Shown here one piece after another: positions 23,344 through 36,092 of a stretch of 64,000 bases of DNA. The DNA comes from Bostrychus sinensis. Lineage: Eukaryota; Chordata; Actinopteri; Gobiiformes; Eleotridae. Made by a program: the position numbers and the translations under genes. The notes beneath the pieces were generated by a model. It was not told the DNA's origin and made no database searches. It saw nothing but the letters and a program-made list of their open reading frames with translations. Location of the stretch: positions 16,710,763 through 16,774,762 of the forward strand of contig CM036239.1 in the NCBI GenBank assembly GCA_020698575.1, read 5' to 3'. The number at the start of each line of letters is the position of its first letter. Position 1 is the first letter of the stretch.

Positions 23344-26300
23344 ATCATTTATATACGTTCTAGATGCTTTATAAATGTGCCCAGATAAAACATGTTATTG
23401 AATGCATATGTGTTCACAATGCTGTTTGAGTAGTCTGTTGTTCTTTCTCTGAAGTTGTTCATTGCAGCGACACACTCTGAGGGAATAGACTTATGACATT
23501 CAGCCTCTCTGCACTGACCTACAAGCTATGATAACCTACAGGAGCAGCGGGCTTATTTTTCTGGCTTAATGGAGGACTCTCTCCTGAGAATACATAAAGC
23601 CATGATGTAGAGTTCATCTCAGAGGGACTCAGTTTACTGCTGTCACCATCAGCTCCTCCAGATGACGTACAGCAAGGAAGGCCATAGTGCAGAGTAATGC
23701 AACTGTTTTTATTCAATCAATAGCTATAAATATTACTTATGTTCTTAATACATTTTATCCTTTTACATTTGACTACTTCATCAGAGTAAAACTGAACTAC
23801 ATAGCACCTTTCACATTAGTGTGGGGAAGGTGCTAAGTACAAATTTGTACATTTGTAAATTTGGTTCCTTAAAATAAAGAATGACACCATAATGAAGTGC
23901 TTTAGCCTGGAGGACACAGCAACCATGATTTTCAAAAATAATGTAAAATTTGGACTCATCTGACCATAGAACACTGTCCCATTTGTCTTGTTATCTAGGT
24001 TTTATCGTGAATAAAATATTGGCTTGTGATCTGAAAGTCTTGGTTGTATGTAAATATGCAAATTATATTTAAATCTATGAAAATAATTAACACAAAGTAT
24101 TTTTTCTTGAGGTGATAATTAATATATAACTAATGATGACTAAAGCAAAAAGAAAAAAAAAGCACGCTGTTTGTTTTTGTTTTTTACAGATTTTTATTGC
24201 AATTTTTACTGCATTTCTGTGGGGTCACAAGTTACCCAAATCCATGTAGGCTATGTAAAATAGGTTGATAGAATCAGAGTTAATTCTAGTTGCATAAATG
24301 ACACCAGACTATGTTACAATGTAGTCAGTTGCAGAGGAAAATAATAAATACCTAATATGAAGCTGTAGACTGAGCAGTGCTTTTCTCCTGCATCTGAATG
24401 AAAATATGTTTGTGCTGCCAGTCCCAGGAGGTAAAGGTTTATTGCCTGTGTGCTGTACTTACGCTGTGGTCTGAAAAGTGTTTATAGTCTCAAACCACAG
24501 CATTTGTTTATTTTTATACTAGAATGTTTAGTGTTGTTGTTAGTGTTGATGATGACAACTGTTACAGCAGTCACTGTCATCAACATTGAGACACAGCCTT
24601 TTCATTGTAATAAAAACTGTAATCCACAAAAGGTTTTAGTGTTTGGCTCTCACTCCCATTTTCAGCCTCTCAATTTATTGTTTAAATATTCTGTGTTTTC
24701 ATAAAATAAATTTTACTCCAGTGAAGTCAATTGATTATGATGCTACTGCAGATTTGTTTTTGTGTTAGAAATCATATTGTGATGCATGTCTATTAGACAA
24801 AACTAATCACAGTGGGCTGGTTCTCACCAAAGCATACACAATGGTAAAGGACAATGGATGAGACTCCATGCCAGGTCCATATTTCATTTTATTTTATTTT
24901 GTTTATTTTATGGAGGGGCTGATCATAGTGTCAAAGCCAAGATTGTGTCATTTTGATCAACAGACTTTTAGCAGGGAAAGTTATAGTGGATGTAATTTTA
25001 CTTTATTAAAGGTTTCATACTTTTTATTTCAGCTTAAAAGTCAGCAACATGGAGCAAACTTCTTTATTCACTATTGCCTTTTTCTAATGTCCTCAGTGAA
25101 AGTCAAACATTTACAGAGTAACTGTCTAAGGCCTTTGATTTCCTTGCTCACGAGAGACTATATGCTAATAATGAAAAGTAGCATGCTTCAGATTTAGGAT
25201 CAGTGTCCCATTGGTTGCTAATTGCCTCTGAAACCCACATGAAGCTCTCCAGATTTGAATGTTGCAATAACATTTCATTTGAGCTGAGTGAAGGAAGAGT
25301 GGACTCCTAAGTATGTCACGGCTAGACAAGCCCCTAATATTTCATTTAAAACGAAGAATGATGAAATTATTAATGTAGCTCATGATCCAGCTGGTCTCTC
25401 TAGATTCACAAGATTATTTGTATTCACTTTACAAAACAATGTGAAGGCTAGTGAGTGTGAGATCTCAGTCTAACCTTTGGGGAAAGGCTAAGAATAAACC
25501 CTTCAATAAACCATTTCTGATGGCTGTACGCTTGCTACATGAACGCTCAGACACTGCACCAGCATGGAAAGGTCACTTGTCCCAAACATATGGGTAATTG
25601 GGCCTAAAATACCACCTGGCATGTTTTTTTCCCTGCCAACTATACTCACGCTATGTCTTGTACCACAGAGGCCGACAATTCTGTTCTGTTGAGCCACATA
25701 ACAACGGTCCACCTCACATTAAACTTAACAGTTTTATTTTGACAGAAACATACTTTTAGAGTTAAACCTTTGTGCTTTGGGAGAATAACAACAGTAACAA
25801 AGCCTAGGCAGCTTTTATTTTAAATTTGTGGACAATTTGTTTCCTAAATGATCTCATAAGGTCACCAGAGCAGGCCCCCAATTTGTAAATGAAAGCAGGA
25901 TCTTTGGAGACATGTTACCTTGAACACTACAACGACCATCCACACTGATCACATTAAAGCCGTAACTCTGAATATATTTACACTGAAAGGTATTTGACAG
26001 TAGCAAGCTTACATCAGTACACAACGGTTTGATTCAATATATTCCTCCCCATGGCGTTTATTAGTTTATCCTCATTTGAACCTTTTTAGTTTGAATACTT
26101 GTGATTCTATTTACTTGTGCGTAGGAGGGAAATTGCTGTTCTTTCAAAAATGTCATCACCTAAGGGAGTTGTCAAGCCTTGATCCGCGGGCGTACATCGA
26201 TCTGACCCGTGCTTGAAAATCCCTCCAGACGAACCACACACAACCCACTTCCCTCTGCTCACCGATGGGTGCACCAGGCCACGATATGCCCTCTTCTTGT

Positions 26301-29300
26301 CTCCCCCATCTTTTGTCTTTCTGTTGCAAGCATGAGTAAGGGCTCTCTCCTGGAGGCATTTCACTCCGAGCCTTCAGCACCTCTGAACACCTCTCGGCTC
26401 CGGTCTTGCTGGATATTTCTCTCAAAGCTGTTCTTTTTTTTAAATGTTGGTGTCAAAGTTTCCAGCTCTTCTCTCAAGGCTGGTATGCACTTTGTCTTAA
26501 TTTGAGCAGCACTGTTTTCATCACCGTTTCAGAAACGACAGAGGGTAAAGAGCTTTGTGGAGCTTTGTAGATTTCTGTGCACCCTACCCCCTTATGACTA
26601 ATTCCTTTTGTTTGAAGATGTTTTTTGGTGCTAATAGTACATAAATGCTCTGTCACTGATCTTGAAAGATGATGATTTCTGTTCAATTTTGTGGCATTTG
26701 CAAAAAAAAAAAAAAATCATCATCATATAATCATGTATGTCTTCATCGACCCACTATTTCAACTGCAGAAGTAAAATAAATGCACTGGAAATAACTGTGT
26801 GCCTTATGGGCTCCCTTTAGACCTATGGTTCGACTATACATTTTACATTAAATAAAACCGCAAGAATGCAGAATGTAATTAGTTTCACTGTGTCCTAATT
26901 TCATAGCACAGTCTTAAAGATATTAATTAGTAATAAGTAGTGACAAGCTATTTATAAATATGTAAAAGAGTCACATAGGATATTTTAGAATACTACAAAT
27001 TGTACCTTTTCACATAGTACTAAGACTGTAACAAACTGCAGAAAACAATGCTTTCTTGAGTGCTAGAATTTTATAAATTCTGGTAAACCAAGGTCTAACA
27101 GAAGGTACGCTGCGCGTCTTGTTCCCTAATCACCGCATGTAATTGATGTTGAGTTTAATTGTCTTTCCTCTATTTTCCTGTGAGATATAACACGAGTGAC
27201 CTGCATGCCATGAATTTCTTTTAGCATCACCAGTTCATTTGTTATTTTGCATTGTTTGAATCATAGGAGCAGCCCATTTCTGTGATGCATGAGGCTCTGG
27301 CTAGATGGCTTGAATTTGGAGGCATTGGTTAAACAATTGAGTTCACAAAGGTAAATGCTGCACAAATAACCACACACTTAGATTTATTATTCATTTTTTA
27401 TTTGCAAGAGACAGTGATCAGACTAATTGGGAGTGCATTTCTACGACAACATAATTTGGAATGATACTTCCAAAACCAGCTGCAGTTAACTTAGCAGTAT
27501 ATGCTTCTTACGCCAAAGCCATCCTTTTTAGTTTGCCTGCTTACAGTAAGGTTCCTGGTTTAAAGCTAATGAAATGCTGATGTAGGCAGACAGACTTTAT
27601 GAGGAAATACTGCTCTAATCTTATCTGTATTATCCTGGCACACTCTCGATAAAATGCAATGTGTGACTTTTGCTGACAGCACTTAATCTGCAAATGCTCG
27701 ACAAAATGCCAACAAGAACGTCCCGTCATGAGAGTTTTGAATGATATTACACTGCGTCACATTTAAAAGCAGCGTCTAGTATTTTTACTCAGTTTGTTGT
27801 TTTTGCTGTGCATATCAAAATATTCTTGTCAGATATTCACTCTTGGCATTAGGTTTGAAAACAAGGTTCACTCACTTTTCGCCTGAGGTTAACAAGGTAA
27901 CTTTTTTACACACATACACAAATATTTAGGCTATATATTATTATTCTGTAGCCTATATTAGACTATATTTTAGATATTTATACTTGATAAGCTATTTACT
28001 TTCAGTCTAGATAACATTGCTTTGACAAATCCAAGCAAGTTTGTAACTTTGCCTGGGCTAGATGTAACACTGATCATTTCCAGACCACCAGTTTATATAT
28101 TGTGATACTTCATATACCTTTATTTTATTACCAGATAATAATCATCAAGTACACCAGGAAGAAAAACATTTGTCCTCTCTGTCTTCAGTGCATTGCTTTT
28201 ACTTTTTTTGGTAGTTGCTTAGACTCTAAAGTTAAAATAAATGCAAATTCTGAAACAGCACACCCGAAGACCAAATAGTCTGCTCACATCAGGTCAACAT
28301 ATTCTCACTATCACACATTTAACACAACACGAAAAGATTTTACAAATTTAGACTTGCAAACAAACAGAAAAAGTTAGTTGTTTGTGGGATTTAAACTTTT
28401 CAGCTCTTAAATGCAAATGAAAAATAAGTTTTAGATTTTTCAGTGCAATGTGTTATTGGTAATGGACATACGTGTATTAAAGTGTGGTCATTGTGTGTAC
28501 AATTTAGACAGTAGAATGTCATATATAGTATCTAATGTTTTGCACACAACGTATGTTTTTGCACACATTCTGCGATGCTTTGAGACTTGATTATACATCC
28601 TTCCAGAAAAAAACATGCTTTAGCAATTACAAAAAACAGTAAAAGGAAACAGAGAAAATATTGCGCTTTCCTGAAGTGAAAGTGTGATTGTGGTAATGTG
28701 GTTTGATTCACAGCTCGAGTTTAACCGAGATGTTAGATATCAAAGTGTTGGGGGGGAGAAGCAGCGGTACTGGAAAAGGATGCAGCAGCAGGAGAATTAG
28801 TGCTCAGGTGTTTGAGGTTCCCCACAAGGTTCTCAGTAATTGGAGCGTCAGTACTGGAAGAGAACATTTAAAATGCACATTTGAGTCTTACATCTTTCAG
28901 TAAAAAGATTGAGCCAGTGCTTCAAAGGGTAATCACATTTGGTATCAAACAGAAGAAAAATCTAGGGTCCAAAAAAACACAGTCCAACCTATCCCTCATT
29001 GCTTTAGATGGCCAAGACAGTTTTTTATTGGCGATTGTGTGCTTATGTGTTTACCACGGGTCAGGAAGATGGATATTTATGTTTGCATTTTGTTTGTTGA
29101 CTTGTCTCCAGCGCCAGCCTTTTCCGCTCCACAGAACAAAAGCAATGTTTCCAATTATGGTGGATTTCATTTAGGTGATGCATTGTCATGGTTACAGACT
29201 TGGACAGGTGTTGTTAGTTATAAAATGTATGTGTTCGCTCCAAACGTCTCTCCAGCTTGGCGATGGTAGGGAGAAGAGAAGGATGCCGAAACTTGTTCAG

Positions 29301-29576
29301 TTTAGTTTTGACCGACCTGGAGGAAAAGCTGTATCGTTCTGTTTTTTATTCATTACGCAGTAGAAAAACCATCAGGAGCGTGTTCTCCGGGGAGTGTTTT
29401 GTTCAAGTCTGCAACTCCTGTATGAATAGAAAAACAGCAGGAATAATATGGAGAAGCATGAATTGTATCTTGCTCCAATTTCGCTGCCATTCAGGAAGGG
29501 AAGTAATAGAATTCCAATGGAAATTGCCCATAAGCTGTTGGGAAGAGGAAAATTATAACAGCAATAACCATATACA
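23344..29576 (+). other. Intronic or intergenic, no exon recognised
   Basis: A long stretch of AT-rich DNA with small frames. Moderate-GC, repeat-free islands occur around 26150-26560 and 27060-27740 and could be regulatory, but nothing in the sequence proves it. A 14-15 base A run lies at 26701. Confidence 0.4.
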
Positions 29577-29750
29577 GTAGGGCTGGGTACCAAACAACAA
29601 TGCCTTTGTGGGACCGACCGAAAAGCTCCGGTAGGGGGTAGTATTGAAAAAATAATTATCTTTTGATACCAGGTTTTGAAACAAGGCAGGTCTTGCAACA
29701 GCGCAGAGCCAAATCACATTTGGCCTCAGGTTTTGAGCGGAATTTTTTAA
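29577..29750 (+). repeat. Fragment of a GGGCTGGGTA-type DNA repeat
   Basis: Starts TAGGGCTGGGTACC and contains TTTTGATACCAGG, the form of a repeat common in fish with GGGCTGGGTATCGATAC-like ends. The opposite end was not found, so it is truncated. Confidence 0.4.
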
Positions 29751-32700
29751 CTTAAGCCCCCGCTACAGCTGATCCGTTTGGATGTCCCTGCTGTATTTCC
29801 CTCCAGAGCACACAGGAGAGAATATGTGTAGATCATCACAAGTGTTGTTGATTTACTTAAACACTTACAGAGCTAAAACGCTGCGGTGTAAACACGAAAG
29901 TAAAAAAGAGAGCACGTACGCTGTTGCAAAAGACGGATTTTACAGCATTGACAGAGCTGCATGTGCTCTTGTCTTTGTCCACACTGTTGATTTTTTTTAT
30001 TTTTGTTATAATATTTTCAGGAAAGGTCAGTAATGGGCCAAGGACAAAATAATACATTTTGTGGATCCAGGTCACTGAATAGATCCAGGAGTGTTTTAAG
30101 GGATTCTGTGCCAGTTTTTTACAGACTGGAGATACTAACTTCTCTTGCTAAATTACCTCACTAGATTATTTACCTTTATGTCATGTAAGGGTTTTTGTGG
30201 CTCATTGGAGCCATTGTAAAAGCATTTACCCTGAAGAGTCTGAGTCAAGATCTGGGCATGTATCTTAACTATTGTGTGCCCCCCCCCCCCAACGACATTA
30301 AACTTAACAGTCTTGCAGTCTTGTTAATAGGTTTTAGATATTTTGGTGAATTTCATGCATGTTTTTGAGGTGAGAGGTATAAAAATAGAAATGTGTAAAT
30401 GCATGAATTGTGATGTTTTATGATGTTTAGGCATGGATGCCGTGTGCTTGTGGTGTACTATATTTCTGCCAGAAATTTGGTCAGTATCAGTAGTTCAGAC
30501 TTAAGCTACAACAAGGAGCATAAAAGTAAAAACTTGATAAACATATGATGTCTCTTATGGGTTAAAATTGAAATACAATTTATATTTAAGGTTACCTGAA
30601 CTCTAGATTTTGCCCCAAACTTGATTAGAGCAGGCATTTTAAAATTAGCTCTAACCTGAACTAACTTTAACTAACATTTACCCTAACCTTTATCCCTACC
30701 CTAAACCCTAACCTTAGAGATTAAAAAATATCTTAAAAACTCTTTTGGATAGATAGGAATGTTAATAAGACACATTTTAGTAATTAAAACAGGATAACGA
30801 TAACCGTGTTATCTTTCAGCACAAAAGGAGTCAAAAAAAAAAAAAAAAAAGAAGCGTTAAACTAAAATAAGCAGAGTTCTTACTTCATTCTCACTCGAAC
30901 CAGAGTGGAGTCAACACCTGACTGCTTTACTGTCAAGTTTTTGTTGTTTTTTTTTTGTTTTGTTTTTGCCTAAGCCTGAGGAATACTTGAAAATTGTTGC
31001 AATGTTGCTTCATCCTAATCTTGAAGTAACAAAACATATATTTTACATGTTTGCCTAAATAGCACAAATAGCACTATAGAATTTAAAAAGCTGTCTAAGA
31101 CCTTTGCACAGTGCTGCAGATGAGTGGCAGTGGTGACATTAATTAAATATGCTGATGACCCTGGTGCTAATGATGGTGATGTAGGTCTTAGTGAATCTGA
31201 TGGAGCACTAATGGGGGTCAGGGGGGCTCATTACCTAACGCCATCATCTGATCACATGTATAATTAATCAAACCTGGTCACTTCAAAGCAAACACAAAGG
31301 CTCCTTAAATTAGATCATAATTGTGTCCTAAATCTGACCGCTTGTGTGTACAGGGGCCCGATAACCTCCATTGGCAGGAGCACGGTTTGAGCGGGTGTCA
31401 GGGGTAATCAAGCGTTCTATTTTTCGACTCTCATCAGCTGCTGAAAGTGGGCCACCATCTTCCATACTGGACACATATATACGCACTGTCCACATTAAAT
31501 AAAATGACGGTGAATGTTTTTTTTGGCCCATGATCTAAAAATTAGGGTATCTATTGGCTATGAGAGCAAGGTAAGCGGGGCGGACAGTGGAAATTAGCCT
31601 TGAAACTCATACCATTTGACTAACACTTAAAATATACAAGTAATTAACAATTAAATCAAATTAAATTAGTCGCAAGAACCAACAACCTTTTTGTACCTAT
31701 TTCTGCTTAAAATGCCTAAATTGCTTCTCAATTTTTATCACTTAGAAAATTATTCAGATCAGGCTTTTGTTTATTAAAATACTGAACAAACTATTGTAAT
31801 TGAGATGTTATAATTCACCATAACAGATCAATATTTAGGGATCAGTACTTAATTTGAATTCTGTGCAGTGGCAGTAGAAACTGAAATGCAGTCTTTTACT
31901 GTCCCATACCGAGCTGTTCGCCTGCTCCACACATTTCCTCAAGGCTTCATATCCCTTTCATGGGAAAAGTCGGTGTCTTCAATAATTAAATAAATAATAG
32001 CTGCCTCAATGTTTTATGAATGGTGCACCCATTTTGCCTCCGGTGCAAAAGACTCCTGTTCTCACTGTCTTTGAAATGTGAAGATCCTTGTTTACGCTCA
32101 GACACACGCTGGAGTTAGGCCAGGAACAATAAAAAAAAAAGTTTGCACTGACATATAGTCTCCTTTGTATTTTTCTGCTAGTGATGTTCTGTGTTTTCTC
32201 CACCCCCGTCCTGTCACAAGCCCACAGTGTTGCCAGTGTCCAGTACATGCTTACAGTGGATTGAGTCATCCAGAAGTAGAGACTTTTTACACAAGTACAT
32301 GTTTTTTTTTTTTTTTTTTTTTTTTAATCAGCTGTGTTTTGTGAACTTGTCAGAGTGGAAAGAATCACTGCTGTCAATGCTGTTAATTAAAAAAGTCCCT
32401 ACAAGCCATGCAGACAAATACATTTTCCTTACATAAATTGGAATTTGAAAGAAAACACCTAAACAAAGCACGAGTATTGTGTATTGGGTCTGGACCATGA
32501 GCCTCTGTCTAACTTGTCCTAAGACGTCTGAGTTTTGTTTTTCTGCAGCACAAGGTTCTTTGGATGTACCAGGATCATTGCGCAGTAATTTGGTTTAGGT
32601 TTTATGTCTTTATGTCCAACCCTCTCCATTTATTCAGCTTGGGACTGTCACAAAGAGCACACTGCAGGATCTAGGATTTCAGAATATACTTGAGACCTGG

Positions 32701-33335
32701 GAAGTCTCAAATGAATAGAAGATATTTTTTACCTCAGTGGGTAGTAACAGTAGTGGTACTTTGTAATAGTAGAGTAGTAATGGCAGTTGTATTACCTCTA
32801 ATAGTAATAGTAGTGTTTGTAGTAATAAATAAATTAGTTTTTGTTGATTATTTTGTTTTTATTTATTTATTTGTTTGTGACCATATTTACAGTACGGAGC
32901 ACAAACACAAATCACAGACAAAGCAATACACTCGTTGATCCAGGGAAAGAACCCCCCTCGAAAAGGCTCACAAACAATCCTCGTCCTTTGCGACTGTAAC
33001 AACAGTACAAGCCTACACATCGATGGATGCCCCAAACAAAATCCCAACAGATATTTTTTTCTACATCTCACCACCTCAGGGTTTGTGCACCAAACAAAAC
33101 ATGCAATTCATCTCCCACACAGCTATTGTCACACAAATTACAAATTCTCAAATGTCTTTCCTAGACCTATACACCGACCAATGACTTTAGGAATTTTGCT
33201 GTTATTTGTTCTAAAACTGCCGATAGTTAAGATTCTCACATAACAAGTATTTCTCAATTTCTCATTTCTTTTAGAATATGTTACACAGTTAGTTTAAGCC
33301 AGTGGAATTATTTGGTTTACTGTACTTTACTGTAC
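29751..33335 (+). other. Intronic or intergenic, simple tracts only
   Basis: No exon. It includes a run of 12 C at 30279-30290, degenerate CCCTAA-like units at 30650-30716, 18 A at 30833, and 24 T at 32302-32325. A GTA-rich irregular repeat lies at 32740-32830. The segment 31150-31460 is listed separately as a possible regulatory island. The C-rich segment 32880-33240 is unassigned. Confidence 0.5.
31150..31460. promoter_or_regulatory. Possible conserved non-coding island
   Basis: Unlike its surroundings this segment is free of low-complexity sequence, has moderate GC, and holds motifs typical of developmental enhancers (CAAAG, TAATTAATCA near 31262, TGATCACATG). This is pattern-based inference; conservation was not tested. 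Confidence 0.2.
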
Positions 33336-33835
33336 ACCAGGGGTAGTCAACCCCTGGCCTGCGACCCAAACTTGGCCCTTGGCCAGATAAAATTGGCCCT
33401 CGTCAACTGTTTAGGTGATATCCACTTTTATTAACTGCTATTTCTTGATAGCATTTAACCCCATGGTGCTATCAGTAAATGTTTGCAAGCATACAACTCT
33501 CTGTCATGGTTTCATGGTTTTAGTTGCCTCCAACCAATAAATATCAAGCTTTCTGTCATGTGACCTCCTTCTGTCCTAGTTACCTTTGCCTCTATCCAAT
33601 AAGTATCCAATATTTATATAGTTTGCTGCATAAAAATGTAAAATAGGGGGTGATGCAGTTAGGGTTAGGATTTTTATTTTTTAATTTTTATTGTTTTAAG
33701 ATATTTTTGATCTATATATTTTGTATACAAAATTGAACATGCTAATATGTTCATTTAAAGCTGCCAAGGAACCATGACAGAGTATGTCCCTTCTTGTGGC
33801 CCGCCACCTGGTGGTTCAAAAATTATTTGACCCGA
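33336..33835 (+). repeat. Interspersed DNA repeat with CAGGGGTAGTCAACC start
   Basis: Begins CAGGGGTAGTCAACCCCTGG and GCCTGCGACCCAAACTTGGCC, and near the end has GTGGCCCGCCACCTGGTGGTTC. This is the composition of hAT-type non-autonomous repeats common in vertebrates. A right terminal repeat was not found. Confidence 0.5.
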
Positions 33836-33869
33836 CTGCAATCAAACATGACTATTTCTGTACACAATA

Positions 33870-33955
33870 ATCTTGTTGACTGCTTTTACTTCTATTTGAT
33901 ACAGTACTTGTACTTGAGTACAGACTTTGAGTAATTCTTCCACTTCTGATAATGT
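33870..33955 (-). repeat. Fragment of an AGTAAAAGTA-type repeat
   Basis: Read on the minus strand it gives AGTGGAAGAATTACTCAAAG, then GTACTCAAGTACAAGTACTG. The same type of repeat appears at 61198 on the + strand. These occur widely in fish. Confidence 0.45.
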
Positions 33956-34711
33956 TATCAGAACAAGGGTTTGTGAATCACAAGAGCAATGCAAAACAAT
34001 ATTTTTGTTTGTCTAGTGCATTGTCGTGTAAACACCTCGAAATTACACACAAAACACAAGGCTTGACATAAAATATGATGTTGCAGTCCACACTGACAGA
34101 AGACACACGGGTAAGTGATGTGTCCGTCTCTGCGCAGGAGATGGCTACAGTACATCATTACTGCCTTGCGCCTGTCGCTGTACTCTGCTCTCACTCACGC
34201 TGCTCTGCCACTTCTCTGTGATGAAGAAATATTGAGTGGAGAAGCACAAACTCCAGGGTTGTGTCTCCATAGCCTGCTGATGTGCTTGAACTGTGAAAAC
34301 CAAAGTGACAAGAAAGTGGTGGGGAAAGTTGGGAGAAGGGCCGTACGGTTCTTTATGCAGGTGGAATTGTTTTCTATCTGCTGAACTGGAAAACATTTCA
34401 GTAAAAGTGTGTGGGAGGTTTTGTAGAGAAAGGCCAAATCACTGTGCTGGATTGTAAAGCCTCAAAATGCAGCAATGAAATTACTTTGAAGAAGTGTGCA
34501 TGCACCTATGAAATATAAAAGGTTTTATTGTAATCACTATAAGCCGAGTAAGCAGATGCTCCATTCAAGCTTGAACTATGGCAGGATGGGGTAAAAAGAA
34601 AGCACCGGTGAGAGTGGCCCCTGTAGATATTACTGCTTTGTCGTTCTAGCTTTAGGAATCAAAGGAAAATTGTTGCATTATTTGTTTAAATGACGTGTAA
34701 TACTGTATATT
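33956..34711 (+). other. Intronic or intergenic, nothing recognised
   Basis: Short frames only, no recognised repeat or exon. Confidence 0.4.
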
Positions 34712-34825
34712 GGGAAAGGCATCCGGCATAAAATTTTGGCCAAATCACTGAGTGAATCACTGCACAACAGAAGCCAGATGATTTTCTGTGGTGACCCAGG
34801 AAAGGAAAAGCCAAAAGAAACAAAG
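34712..34825 (+). repeat. SINE/LINE-tail fragment (GGGCATCCGGCGTAAAA type)
   Basis: Contains GGGAAAGGCATCCGGCATAA and GTGGTGACCCAGGAAAGG, then AAAAGCCAAAAGAAA, a diverged copy of a very common fish repeat tail. Related pieces occur at 35975 (minus strand) and 49000 (plus strand). Confidence 0.6.
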
Positions 34826-35519
34826 ATTACCAAGGGGTTATGTTGCTGTCAGTGACTTACAGGTCTGTGATGTACATTTTAGCAAAGATGTCACCATAAA
34901 TGCTCAAAGGCCATTACAGGGTTTAATTTCCGTAGACAGACTTTGATAACAATGCAATAAAGTGGTTCGGTTGCTGCCTAAAAGTCTTGTAATTGTGCAG
35001 GGGTTATGAATAAACAATTACAGCGAGAAATGATTGTGTTGCTTTGTGTAATAACCTCTGCTGTCAGTGTATACAAACAGCCCCACCATACCTTAAGCTT
35101 TATGTGTTTAATAAAAGTGTAACCAGAATGAGAACGGCTTTGCAAACTGCTGCAGCTGCCCTTGGAGAGAGTCACCTCCAGCCATGGCGTAGTTGTGCTT
35201 TCCAATGTTATTTGTCTAAACAGCTATTGATCCTGTGCTGGTGGTATTGGGGACTGGCACAAGTCAGCAACTTTATTATCAGCTGAAAAGAAATGAAATT
35301 AGAATTTTTGATGGATGCCCCTGTCAAGTGAAAACGACCTCCCTATAGAACTGGCTGTTACATTACATTCCAAAAGATGATAGCACATGCAAGTAAATCA
35401 GTCTGCTAACTTAATGTTATGGATCTTACTCTATAATTTATTTACAGAAGGAGCTCTCTGGCATCTGCATAGTTTTCCAATCCATCTCCTTTTGGCCGTT
35501 GCACCTTCACATATCTTTA

Positions 35520-35760
35520 ATGTTGCCTTGTTAACTCAAGCCCCAGTGATCGAAATGTAATTCCCCCGAGCGAGCCGGGCTTGAGCAACAGCCCTTAGAG
35601 CATGAGTGCTAATGAGATCCCAGAAAGCTCTTTCATAATGAAACATCTTTGAGGCCAATTGTCCATCACCAATAATCATATGGTAATAACTGCAAAAGCA
35701 GAGCTGTAGAACAGACCTACACTCATTAACTCTTTTAAGTGAGCTCATGGCTCTATGTGG
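35520..35760. promoter_or_regulatory. Possible conserved non-coding island
   Basis: A moderate-GC, non-repetitive segment in AT-rich surroundings with homeodomain-type TAAT/ATTA, CTTTGAG and CCAAT motifs close together. Looks like a vertebrate enhancer by composition only; no alignment was available. Confidence 0.2.
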
Positions 35761-36026
35761 AAAACGGATGGAGAAACTGATAAAAGTTGTTAAAATGGCA
35801 CAAATGAGAAATGGAGTAGGAAGTGGGAATATGAGACTCTGGTAATGCCAGAAAAAGCAGATCACAGTGCTTGTGTGAGTGCTGTCAGTCGCTAAGCAAA
35901 AAGTAAACTTAATAAGTAAAAATGGTCAAGTTGAATACTGGATGGAATATTGCTACTGTACTGTTTTCTGCAGTGTTCCCTTTGGCTTTTCCCTTTGGAT
36001 ATCACCACAATAAATCATCAGCCTTC

Positions 36027-36092
36027 TATTATATTATAGTATATATTATATATTATATATTATATATATATTATATTATAGTATTATAGTAA
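36027..36092. repeat. AT-rich TATTA-type simple repeat
   Basis: Irregular TATAT and ATTATA units over 66 bases. Confidence 0.8.
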
